From Niallia sp. Man26 (lineage in GTDB: Bacteria > Bacillota > Bacilli > Bacillales > Cytobacillaceae), in the NCBI RefSeq assembly GCF_022049065.2, contig NZ_CP095744.1, forward strand, positions 1,178,001-1,242,000: DNA of 64,000 bases. The letters are read 5' to 3'. Position 1 is the first letter of the stretch. Each line of letters starts with the position of its first letter. Positions 23,563-31,887 of the stretch are shown in pieces. Below the pieces are notes generated by a model, which saw only the letters and a program-made list of their open reading frames with translations, ran no database searches and was not told the DNA's origin. Position numbers and translations under genes: made by a program.

Positions 23563-26397
23563 ATGAAGAGAATAATTATACCATTTGTTACTTTTTTAAT
23601 AGTCATTGGAGTGCAGCTAACAGGGGGAACTAAAGCGAACTCAATGGAAAATGATTTGAATATCAATGAAAATATTGATTTGATTATTGAGGAGAAAGAT
23701 GGATTTGTTCATCCAGGAATTAGTGTCGATCCAGAAAAATTAGAAAATACTCGTAAAGAGCTAATTCAAGGAAATGACCCTTGGAAGAGTTATTACAAAG
23801 CGATGAAGGAAACCAAGTATGCGTCTCTTGTGTTTGAATCGACAAACTTAAAAGATGGAACAATTGATACACCAAAGGACTCTACCTTCAAGAATTCCTC
23901 TAGAAATGTAAATTTAAGCAACGATGGTTTCAGAGCTTATACCCAGGCAGTATTGTATTATTTAACGGGGGAAAGCCAATATAGATATAATGCAATAAGA
24001 CTTGTTCGAATATGGGAGAATATGGACCCAAATGAATATGAATACTACGGTGATGCTCATATTCATGTTGGCACACCATTCTATTATATGGTTAGTGCAG
24101 CCGAACTGTTAAAATATACAACTGTTGTAAATGAAGTATATAATGATGAACAAAATAATATAGAGAATTATAACCTCTTATGGACAGAAGAAGATACGAA
24201 TAAACTAACAAAAAATCTTATTGATCCAGTAATTAACACATTTTTATATTCAAATTATAGATATTTAAATCAGCATACATACCCTGTAATCGGAGCTATG
24301 GCTGGGTATATATTTAAAAATGATAAAGGGAGATATGAAGAGGCAGTAGAATGGGCAATGGTTAATTCTACAACAGAAAAGCCAGATATTAATGGGGCTC
24401 TGCAAAATCAATTTCATTTAATTGAAAGCAATCATCCTCAAAACCCTACAGGTAAGTCGTATATTCAACATTTGGAGATGGGGCGTGATCAAGCACACGG
24501 GTCTGGGGATGTGATCAATTTTACGGGCATAGCTCGTATATTGACACAACAAAAAACAAAAATTGATCCAACAAAGGGAACAGTATCTCAAGCGGAAAAT
24601 GCCCAAACCCCTTATGCCTTTTTAGATCAGCGTATATTGGACGGTGCTGATCAACTATATAGTTATATGGGTGGATACACGATTCCATGGACAGAATTAG
24701 GAGATCAAGATTTTCAGGGTCCGGTCTCTGAAGCATATCGTGGGCGTACTGGGTTATATTTTAGTATGAGTGAACTATATGATGCTTACCGATATCAAGA
24801 AGGAATGTCAAACGAACAACTAGAGAAACGTGCGCCTCAAATTTCTTTTATGGCTAAAAATTTAACTTCTCCAATTTTCTATAATGGAACGACTAAAACA
24901 AATTTTTGGGGAAGTCTTAGTGATAATAAAATGACAGAGATTGGTAGCGAGTATTGGTTATCTATCCCATCCGAACGAAACGAGGATTCTAGTCTATCTA
25001 TTCCTTCACAGATTAAAGATAGTCCAGCTGTTTCATTTGGTGAAAGAGCAGCTATGCTAGATAACAATCTAGCTTATCCTGTAAAAGAAGGTAATTCTAC
25101 TTACATTCGAGTTAAGTCGGCTAAAACCCAAAAAGAGATTAAAGAAACAAATTATGACGCTTTATTTCCAGTAGATACAAAAACAATTCGTGGAGGAAAT
25201 CAGATAGCATTACCATCTTTAATAAAGAAAAGGGGAGATGGCAATGACTATTTATCGCTACGTATACGCTCAACTGGAGAAGCTAAATTATTAATAAGCG
25301 GGAATAATTATTACGATGAAGCATACCAAGAAGTCTATATACCGAATACAAACGGGGAATGGGAAAACATTACTTATACAACTAATAGTAATAAGCAAAT
25401 CTCAAGAACAGCTAGACAGCTGGAGAATTTAGACTTTTATTCGGTTATTTCCAATACAGATGTTCAAGTAGACTTTGATAAACTCGAATATATTAACAAT
25501 GTAAATGTCCCAACATTTACTGAAAATAATAATCAAACATTTTACCTTATTAAAAACGTGCCATTTGAAAGAAAACTGATTAATATGAGCGGGGATAATA
25601 GCAGTTTAAGTCTTGTGAATCCTCCAAAAGGAATGATTATCAACCAGGACGGAACGATAAAATGGACACCAGAAATAGAAACAAATGAACCGATTAAAGT
25701 TACAGTAATAGTTGATAATGGCCAAGTGATGAACGCAATAACAATTCAATTAGTAGTCTCAAGTAGTAAAGATCAAGCGTATGAACAAGTTTTGTCTACC
25801 TTTGATGAAAACCAAGTGTATACAAATAGTAGCTATCAAAAGTTTACAGATAATAAAGAAGTTGTGGAAAGTTTAATAGAGGGAAATGCGAATACGGTTG
25901 ATATCTTAACGGCATTAAATAACTTGGTTACTGATATAGCTAATTTAGAGCTATTAAACCCAAAATTAGAAGACGGAACCTTTAATTATTATGCCTATGA
26001 TTCTATAATATCGTCTGTTACCACAATGAATAAAGATAATATTGTAAAGTTATTGGATGACGACACAGCTACTCATAGTGGTGATTTGAGAGCACCTATC
26101 ATTTTTGATTTTGGGTCTGAATATAGAATTGCGGCGAAATCCTTTTCATTACAAGCAAGAAGAGGTTTTACTAACAGAACACAAGGTACAAATGTTTATG
26201 GTTCTAATGATGGAGTGAATTGGACACTTTTAACTGAAAGTATGACAACAAAAACAGATGCGCTGGAAAGAATACCTGTAAAAGCCGATTTAGTTAACGA
26301 AGCTTTTAGATATATTAAATTTCAAGTTGATTCTCCAGCAGCCTCAATCTCTTCTTATTCGGAAATTAGAATAGAGGGAACTAGAAAGGAGCAATAA
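23563..26397 (+). CDS. Secreted alginate-lyase-like polysaccharide lyase with discoidin domain (paralogue 1)
   Basis: The 944-aa protein has a signal peptide (about 1-26), then an alginate-lyase-type alpha/alpha toroid (about 45-430). Landmarks are NLSNDGFRAYTQAV, HIHVGTPFYYM, NYRYLNQHTYPVIGAMAGY and the conserved EMGRDQAHG, whose His and Arg are likely catalytic. A galactose-binding-like beta sandwich (about 540-650), an Ig-like domain (about 655-740), a small helical segment and a C-terminal F5/8 discoidin domain (about 800-944) follow. It should cut a uronic-acid polysaccharide outside the cell to unsaturated oligosaccharides. It lies divergent to kdgA, with a cre site, and ends in its own terminator. 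The exact substrate is unknown. Confidence 0.82.
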   Translation: MKRIIIPFVTFLIVIGVQLTGGTKANSMENDLNINENIDLIIEEKDGFVHPGISVDPEKLENTRKELIQGNDPWKSYYKAMKETKYASLVFESTNLKDGTIDTPKDSTFKNSSRNVNLSNDGFRAYTQAVLYYLTGESQYRYNAIRLVRIWENMDPNEYEYYGDAHIHVGTPFYYMVSAAELLKYTTVVNEVYNDEQNNIENYNLLWTEEDTNKLTKNLIDPVINTFLYSNYRYLNQHTYPVIGAMAGYIFKNDKGRYEEAVEWAMVNSTTEKPDINGALQNQFHLIESNHPQNPTGKSYIQHLEMGRDQAHGSGDVINFTGIARILTQQKTKIDPTKGTVSQAENAQTPYAFLDQRILDGADQLYSYMGGYTIPWTELGDQDFQGPVSEAYRGRTGLYFSMSELYDAYRYQEGMSNEQLEKRAPQISFMAKNLTSPIFYNGTTKTNFWGSLSDNKMTEIGSEYWLSIPSERNEDSSLSIPSQIKDSPAVSFGERAAMLDNNLAYPVKEGNSTYIRVKSAKTQKEIKETNYDALFPVDTKTIRGGNQIALPSLIKKRGDGNDYLSLRIRSTGEAKLLISGNNYYDEAYQEVYIPNTNGEWENITYTTNSNKQISRTARQLENLDFYSVISNTDVQVDFDKLEYINNVNVPTFTENNNQTFYLIKNVPFERKLINMSGDNSSLSLVNPPKGMIINQDGTIKWTPEIETNEPIKVTVIVDNGQVMNAITIQLVVSSSKDQAYEQVLSTFDENQVYTNSSYQKFTDNKEVVESLIEGNANTVDILTALNNLVTDIANLELLNPKLEDGTFNYYAYDSIISSVTTMNKDNIVKLLDDDTATHSGDLRAPIIFDFGSEYRIAAKSFSLQARRGFTNRTQGTNVYGSNDGVNWTLLTESMTTKTDALERIPVKADLVNEAFRYIKFQVDSPAASISSYSEIRIEGTRKEQ

Positions 26398-26463
26398 CTA
26401 TTCTTACTATGTAACTATTAGAATAAAGTGTGATTATAGACAATAATTTTTATCATTTTTTAT

Positions 26464-26505
26464 TTTATGAATCTTTGGTTAATGTACCAAAGATTCATTT
26501 TATTT
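26464..26505 (+). terminator. Terminator after lyase 1
   Basis: ATGAATCTTTGG and CCAAAGATTCAT pair perfectly around TTAATGTA, followed by TTTATTTT. Confidence 0.9.
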
Positions 26506-26597
26506 TAAGTAGCCTCTATCACTTGCTTTACAACACTAAGTGAATTTTTAAGCTGACAAATAGCAAACTACTTAAACACGACAGAATTCCCTTCTAG

Positions 26598-26625
26598 TTG
26601 AAAGTGTCGAAAAATAGATTATAAT
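26598..26625 (+). promoter_or_regulatory. Sigma-A promoter of the LevR-type activator gene
   Basis: TTGAAA and TATAAT are separated by 16 bases. The spacer begins GTGTCGA, resembling the GTGTCGG element found upstream of the -24/-12 promoters, and ACACGACAG lies just upstream. The activator might therefore bind here and control its own gene. Confidence 0.6.
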
Positions 26626-26644
26626 ATTAATTGGAGGCGATTAC

Positions 26645-29401
26645 ATGTCAAAATCGAAAATTTTGAAAGCGCTAATATTACATACTGAAGAGCTTAACGC
26701 TATTGATCCTGTTGAAATATTGACCGCAGAAGGAATTTCAGAATATGTAGGAATACAGAGGAATACAGCAAGTCAATATTTAAATGAGCTTGTAAAAGAG
26801 AAGAGAGCTCTAAAAGTAAAATCTAGACCAGCCTATTTTTTTGATAGGGAAATTTTTTCCCAAAAGTTCTTCACTCCAAAAAAAGATATCTATGATAATT
26901 TTCAATTGCTGATTGATGAGCAGTATATAAATAAAATGGAAGCTGCACCTGATCCATTTAATTCATTCATTGGGGCCAACAACAGCTTGAAGCCAGCTAT
27001 TGATCAGATTAAATCTTCTATATATTACCCAGGAACGGGTCTTCCCTTTATGCTATATGGGGATACAGGTGTTGGAAAGAGTTTATTGGCGAAGATGACA
27101 TTTGAATATTGCCAACAAAAAGGACTAGTAGATTCAGATGCACCCTTTTTGGAATTGAATTGTGCTCAATACTATCATAATCAAGAACTTTTAAGCAGTA
27201 TTCTTTTTGGATATAGCAAAGGAGCGTTTACTGGAGCAAATGAAAATCACGTAGGGCTCCTTGAGGCAGCAGATGGCGGTATATTATTTCTTGATGAATG
27301 CCATCGCTTAGGTCCTGAAAGTCAGGAAAAACTATTTACTTTTATTGATAAAGGCACGTTTCAGCGAATAGGTGAAAATAATAAAGAACGTTCATCTAAA
27401 GTACGATTAATCTTTGCCACGACCGAGAATATTAAAGAAAATTTCCTAAGAACTTTTTTAAGGCGAATTCCAATAACTATTAATATTCCTAATCTTGATC
27501 AAAGAACAAAGCAAGAACTCTCAGAATTCATTTATACGTTTCTAATTAAAGAAAGTAAAAAGTTAAATAAAAAGTTAGTAGTTACATCTTGGATAATGAA
27601 CCGTCTGCTCTCTTTATCGTATGAGGATAATGTTGGTGAGTTAAAAAACATGATTAAGCTAATATGTGCAAGTGCGTACAGCAGAAATCCGAATAAAGAG
27701 GTAATTGTTCTTAATTCAGATGCTCTAGATAATAAACTTTTATCAAAATTTTTAAGTATTAAAGAAATAGATACGGTAGAAAATAAAGAAATTACTATTT
27801 TGCCAACTAGTTTAGTGCATGATTTTATTAATCAAACAAGTAACGAAACTCGTTTAATACGTAATATCTTTAAGATATATGATCGTTTGTTTGAGGAGTT
27901 TGAAAGAGGAAAACTTAATAAAGATTTCTTAATTCAGCAACTAGCTAGGGAAGCTAATACAATTATTGAGATATTGGTGAATAATGAACAAAAGGAACAA
28001 AATTCTTCATTTTATTTTTTAAAGAATACCATTAAGGAATTGGTTGGCTTTCTAGAAAGTAATCATTTTGTAAAAATTAGTGGGAACTCAATTATTGCAC
28101 TATCCAATTATATGTATAGAAGAAGTCACTTTGCTATGGAATTTCCACTTATCGATAAGAACTTAGTGCATAAACTTTATCAATTTACTGTTAAACAATT
28201 CTTAGTTGAAACTAAACTTTTGAATGCCTTATTGGAATTAATTGAAACAAAGTTGGATGTTACTCTAGAAGAGGAAGAGAAAGTCTTACTAGTACTATAT
28301 CTAAAAAGCTTAAACCTAGAAATAAAACAGCCTGATATGCATGGAGTTATTTTAGCTCATGGTTTTTCTACAGCTAGCAGTATTGCTGACGTAGTAAACC
28401 GATTTTTAGATTTTCATGTTTTTGATGCTTTTGATATGCCTTTTAATGTGTCGATAGATAAGACTAGAGAATATATGGAAAGGTACTTAAGTACCCATGA
28501 TTGTAGCAAGGGTTTAGTTGTATTAGTGGATATGGGATCATTAACAGTTTTAAGCAAAACCCTTGTTGAATATACAAATGGTCCCATTTTGATGATTAAC
28601 AATGTTACTACTCAACAAGCTTTAATTGTGGGTGAAATGCTGCGTAAAGAAATGGATATTGAAGTGATTGGGGAAAAGGTGACAACTGGATTACCTATGT
28701 CTTATGAAATTGCATACCCAGTTATGGATAAGAATCCATTAATTATCACGGTTTGTCACACAGGATTAGGAGCAGCTCAACAATTAAAAACATTTATACA
28801 GTCTAGTCTTCCTAAAGAAATCAACTTTAAGGTGGAAGCAGTTGATTACAATTATATAAAAAAGTACGGGAAGGACAATTCGTTATTTAAGCAATATGAT
28901 GTTCAAGCCATAATAGGTACAGCTAATCCGGAAGTACAAGGAATTAAGTTTATTGCTTTAGAGGATCTAATATCCGGACAAGGGGAAGCACAAATCAATG
29001 AAATTTTCTCTGTTATAGAGGATGGGGAAGTGAGAAAATCCATAAATGATGCTCTTGTTAGAAATCTTTCTATTGAACGATTAGTTTCTGCTATTACTAT
29101 ACTTGATGTTAAGAGAGTAATTTCATATATAGATAATGTTATGGACGACTTAGAAAGGCGACTGTTAGTTAGATTATCAAACAGTAAGAAAGCAATTTTA
29201 TATGTTCATATTGCAGGTCTAGTTGAACGCTCCATTAGAAATTCTGGGGGGTTAGAATACCGCTCCAAAAACAAGAATGAAAATAGCGAAACTCAAATTA
29301 AGATTATTTCACAAGCATTAGAACCCATTGAATTAGCTTATAACATAAAAATAAGTTTAGATGAATTAAATTATTTATATGATATTGTTCTGGATGAGTA
29401 G
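26645..29401 (+). CDS. LevR/ManR-type sigma-54 transcriptional activator with PTS domains
   Basis: The 918-aa protein has an N-terminal HTH (about 20-60), then a sigma-54 AAA+ domain: Walker A GDTGVGKS (139-146), GAFTGA sigma-contact loop (193-198) and Walker B GGILFLDE (211-218). A PRD-type helical region (about 400-530), an EIIA-man-like domain (MHGVILAHGFSTASSI, about 560-690), an EIIB-like domain (IITVCHTGLGAAQQ with a Cys) and a C-terminal second PRD (LYVHIAGLVERSI) follow. Such proteins drive sigma-54 promoters of mannose-family PTS operons and sense PTS phosphorylation through His residues in the PRDs. It is the evident activator of the five -24/-12 promoters downstream. Confidence 0.93.
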   Translation: MSKSKILKALILHTEELNAIDPVEILTAEGISEYVGIQRNTASQYLNELVKEKRALKVKSRPAYFFDREIFSQKFFTPKKDIYDNFQLLIDEQYINKMEAAPDPFNSFIGANNSLKPAIDQIKSSIYYPGTGLPFMLYGDTGVGKSLLAKMTFEYCQQKGLVDSDAPFLELNCAQYYHNQELLSSILFGYSKGAFTGANENHVGLLEAADGGILFLDECHRLGPESQEKLFTFIDKGTFQRIGENNKERSSKVRLIFATTENIKENFLRTFLRRIPITINIPNLDQRTKQELSEFIYTFLIKESKKLNKKLVVTSWIMNRLLSLSYEDNVGELKNMIKLICASAYSRNPNKEVIVLNSDALDNKLLSKFLSIKEIDTVENKEITILPTSLVHDFINQTSNETRLIRNIFKIYDRLFEEFERGKLNKDFLIQQLAREANTIIEILVNNEQKEQNSSFYFLKNTIKELVGFLESNHFVKISGNSIIALSNYMYRRSHFAMEFPLIDKNLVHKLYQFTVKQFLVETKLLNALLELIETKLDVTLEEEEKVLLVLYLKSLNLEIKQPDMHGVILAHGFSTASSIADVVNRFLDFHVFDAFDMPFNVSIDKTREYMERYLSTHDCSKGLVVLVDMGSLTVLSKTLVEYTNGPILMINNVTTQQALIVGEMLRKEMDIEVIGEKVTTGLPMSYEIAYPVMDKNPLIITVCHTGLGAAQQLKTFIQSSLPKEINFKVEAVDYNYIKKYGKDNSLFKQYDVQAIIGTANPEVQGIKFIALEDLISGQGEAQINEIFSVIEDGEVRKSINDALVRNLSIERLVSAITILDVKRVISYIDNVMDDLERRLLVRLSNSKKAILYVHIAGLVERSIRNSGGLEYRSKNKNENSETQIKIISQALEPIELAYNIKISLDELNYLYDIVLDE

Positions 29402-29427
29402 AGAAAAGTTTCTCTACTCCTTTTTTG
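29397..29427 (+). terminator. Terminator overlapping the activator stop codon
   Basis: AGTAGAGAAA and TTTCTCTACT form a stem around AG, followed by a run of T. The TAG stop lies inside the stem. Confidence 0.85.
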
Positions 29428-29438
29428 TTTGACGTTTA

Positions 29439-29455
29439 TTGGCATGGGATTTGCT
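29439..29455 (+). promoter_or_regulatory. Sigma-54 promoter 1 (-24/-12)
   Basis: TTGGCATGGGATTTGCT fits TTGGCAC-N5-TTGCW with one mismatch and exact GG/GC spacing, 49 bases before the HAD gene. The same 20-base core recurs at 36588-36608. Confidence 0.85.
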
Positions 29456-29503
29456 TAAATCAAAGTGAGAAATTAATTAAATATCGGTAAGTGGGGGATA
29501 TGA

Positions 29504-30316
29504 ATGAAATTAGTTGCAGTTGATTTAGATGGTACCCTTTTAAATTATGAAAAACAGGTATCTGAAAAAAATAAGAAAGCAATCCAAGAAGCGTACAAAA
29601 GTGGGATTAAGATAGTTATAGCAACAGGAAGAAGCTTGATATCTGCAAGAGATATATTTAATAATCTTGGTATTGATGGATATTTAATTGTTTTAAATGG
29701 TGCTCTAGTTAAGGAGGGAATGTCTAATAAAACCCTTTTCTGCAGTAGGCTGCCAAAAGAAGCATTAGTTAAATCATTAGAGGTTGGATATCAAGAAGGA
29801 GCAACGGTTATATTCAATACAGAAAATAGAAATTATCATATTCCCTTTACTGGAAATGGAGAATCAAAACAGGATTTTCTTAAGATGCGTGGTGATGTTG
29901 TTGAGATGGACTTTAAAAAAATGATGGAGATTCTTCAAACCGATACTCCAAAAATCATGAAAGTAGCTTTCGCCAGTGATGATAGTAAACGTTTAAAACG
30001 CATACAGAGACTAATGAACGAGGAAAACTTTAACCCTGTGTTTTCAGATACCCATTTAATTGAAATGATGGATTTTGGAATTAATAAAGGAAGCTCCTTA
30101 TTAAAAATTTGCCAACAGTTAAATATTGACCCAAATGATATTGTTGCGTTTGGAGACCAAGAAAATGATATGCAAATGATTCAACTAGCCGGACTTGGAA
30201 TAGCGATGGGCAATGCAACGAATAAACTAAAGGTTGTTGCAGATGAAATTATTGGAATGAATAATGAGTCAGCCGTTGGAGAAAAAATTATAAGTCTTTT
30301 ATCGACACAAGTTTAA
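29504..30316 (+). CDS. Cof-type HAD-IIB phosphatase
   Basis: The 270-aa protein has motif I DLDGTLLN (about 6-13), motif II in IATGRS, a Lys in GINKGSSL and motif IV GDQENDMQMI (about 216-225), with a C2B cap between. Cof-type phosphatases act on sugar phosphates, nucleotides or cofactors. Placed behind a sigma-54 promoter and between the activator and GH88, it may dephosphorylate a sugar phosphate produced after PTS import; this is inference. GGGGGATATGA precedes the ATG. Confidence 0.85.
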   Translation: MKLVAVDLDGTLLNYEKQVSEKNKKAIQEAYKSGIKIVIATGRSLISARDIFNNLGIDGYLIVLNGALVKEGMSNKTLFCSRLPKEALVKSLEVGYQEGATVIFNTENRNYHIPFTGNGESKQDFLKMRGDVVEMDFKKMMEILQTDTPKIMKVAFASDDSKRLKRIQRLMNEENFNPVFSDTHLIEMMDFGINKGSSLLKICQQLNIDPNDIVAFGDQENDMQMIQLAGLGIAMGNATNKLKVVADEIIGMNNESAVGEKIISLLSTQV

Positions 30317-30337
30317 TAAGACATAGATCTGTAAGTT

Positions 30338-30421
30338 TGTGTCGGCATTAAAAACCTAAATTGCACTTTTCTATACTTTTTTTAGTATTTATTTAATCTT
30401 AATTTAAAAAATGTCCGACAC
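30338..30421 (+). promoter_or_regulatory. Candidate upstream activator sites for promoter 2
   Basis: TGTGTCGGC (30338-30346) and the inverted TCCGACAC (30414-30421) flank the 80 bases before the -24 element. Similar boxes occur before the two IIA promoters (39801-39809; 40434-40442 with 40492-40499) and TCGACAC at 36581-36587 before promoter 3. They are candidates for the LevR-type binding site. Confidence 0.45.
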
Positions 30422-30424
30422 TAG

Positions 30425-30441
30425 TTGGCACAAAAGTTGCT
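30425..30441 (+). promoter_or_regulatory. Sigma-54 promoter 2 (-24/-12)
   Basis: TTGGCACAAAAGTTGCT is a full consensus match. It lies 162 bases before the chosen GH88 start, leaving a leader of about 150 bases. Confidence 0.92.
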
Positions 30442-30602
30442 ATATAAATTATGAATTCTATTTTTAAGCAGTAACTGCATAAATGATGGATTATATGAGA
30501 GGTATTTCAGACAGCATTAATTTGGGTGTAACTATTCCGCTAAGGATAAAAGGATTCTGATTACATTCAATACAATAAATGATTAGAAAGTGTGGGAGAG
30601 TA

Positions 30603-31727
30603 ATGATTAGCCAGGAAACAAAGCAATGGGCAGAGGATATTTTCGAAAAGTTAGATTATAAATTAGGCGTTCAAGCAGAGCGTTTAGGTAACTTAATACC
30701 TTATGTTCCTGAAAACGGAAAGTATGTAGACATGGGCGAGAAGGATATTGTCTGGTGGACAAATGGATTTTGGGCAGGGACAATGTGGCAAATGTATCAT
30801 GCTACTAATAAAGAAATCTATAAAAAAACGGCAGAATCTAATGAAGATAGATTAGATGAAGCCTTTGATAAATATACTGGATTACACCATGATGTTGGAT
30901 TTATGTGGCTTCATACAGCTGTAGCAAATTATAGACTTACAGGAAATGAACGTTCTAAGGCAAGAGGTTTGCATGCTGCTCACTTATTAGCAGGGAGATA
31001 CAATCCAAGAGGGAAATTCATTCGTTCATGGAACAGAGACCGTGCAGGTTGGGTTATTATCGACAGCATGTTAAATATTCCTTTGCTTTATTGGGCTAAG
31101 GAAACAATAGATGATCCTCGATTTGGATTTGTTGCAGAGGACCATGCGGACAAGGTGATGAACAACATTGTACGCCCCGATGGTTCTGTTAATCATATAG
31201 GAGTTTTTGACCCTTATACAGGAGAAATTTTAGACACTCCCGGCGGACAAGGCTTTGAATCGGGTTCATCATGGTCTAGGGGGCAAGCCTGGGCGATATA
31301 TGGATTTGCTTTAAGCTATCTACACACAGGTAAACAGGTATATTTAGACACAGCTAAAAAAGTTGCTCATTACTTTATTGCTAATGTAGCTAAGACAGAT
31401 TATATTCCTCTTGTTGACTTTAGAGCTCCAGAAGAACCAGTTCAGTGGGATACATCTGCAGGTGTTTGTGCAGCATGCGGATTTTTAGAAATTGCCAAAC
31501 ATGTAGGCGAACATGAAAAAGAGCTTTATATTACTGCAGCCGTCAATATTTTAAAATCAACTGAGCAAAAATATGCAAACTGGAATCCGGAAGAGGACGG
31601 CATTATTGATTATGGAACTGGCTCTTATCATGACAAAGACAATACAGAAGTTCCAATCATTTATACGGATTATTATTTTGTGGAGGCAATTCTACGACTC
31701 CAAGAGTCAGACTTTTTAATCTGGTAA
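30603..31727 (+). CDS. GH88 unsaturated glucuronyl hydrolase
   Basis: The start is the ATG at 30603, preceded by GGGAGAG; the ATG at 30579 has no such site. The 374-aa length equals the Bacillus GL1 enzyme. Family landmarks are WTNGFWAG, the catalytic Asp near residue 97 in HHDVGFM, Asp near 154 in VIIDSMLN, GSSWSRGQAWAIYG and PVQWDTSAG. GH88 enzymes hydrate the 4,5-double bond of the unsaturated uronic acid left by lyases, so the non-reducing residue falls off and becomes the KduI substrate. There is no signal peptide, so it acts on PTS-imported disaccharides. GH105 is the main alternative, but the HHDVGF and DTSAG motifs favour GH88. Confidence 0.88.
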   Translation: MISQETKQWAEDIFEKLDYKLGVQAERLGNLIPYVPENGKYVDMGEKDIVWWTNGFWAGTMWQMYHATNKEIYKKTAESNEDRLDEAFDKYTGLHHDVGFMWLHTAVANYRLTGNERSKARGLHAAHLLAGRYNPRGKFIRSWNRDRAGWVIIDSMLNIPLLYWAKETIDDPRFGFVAEDHADKVMNNIVRPDGSVNHIGVFDPYTGEILDTPGGQGFESGSSWSRGQAWAIYGFALSYLHTGKQVYLDTAKKVAHYFIANVAKTDYIPLVDFRAPEEPVQWDTSAGVCAACGFLEIAKHVGEHEKELYITAAVNILKSTEQKYANWNPEEDGIIDYGTGSYHDKDNTEVPIIYTDYYFVEAILRLQESDFLIW

Positions 31728-31734
31728 ACGGAAG

Positions 31735-31767
31735 AAGAGCCATTCTATTAAATGGCTCTTTTTTTAA
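31735..31767 (+). terminator. Terminator after GH88
   Basis: AGAGCCATT-CTATTA-AATGGCTCT hairpin with a run of seven T. Confidence 0.92.
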
Positions 31768-31887
31768 AAAATATGAGGAGTAGTTCCAACTGTGGCTAAA
31801 CGATTTCAGTAAAATGATTCTAAAACTATACACTTATGGGGATACCATAGCTAACAAATTGTATAAAGAAAGTAAGGGGTTAAAACA

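Noticed and set aside
23373..23666. 97-aa minus-strand frame overlapping the start of lyase 1
   Set aside because: Covers the promoter, cre site and signal peptide region of a well-supported gene; no ribosome-binding site.
30579..31727. GH105 unsaturated rhamnogalacturonyl hydrolase
   Set aside because: Related fold, but the HHDVGF, VIIDSMLN and PVQWDTSAG motifs and the 374-aa length fit GH88 better.
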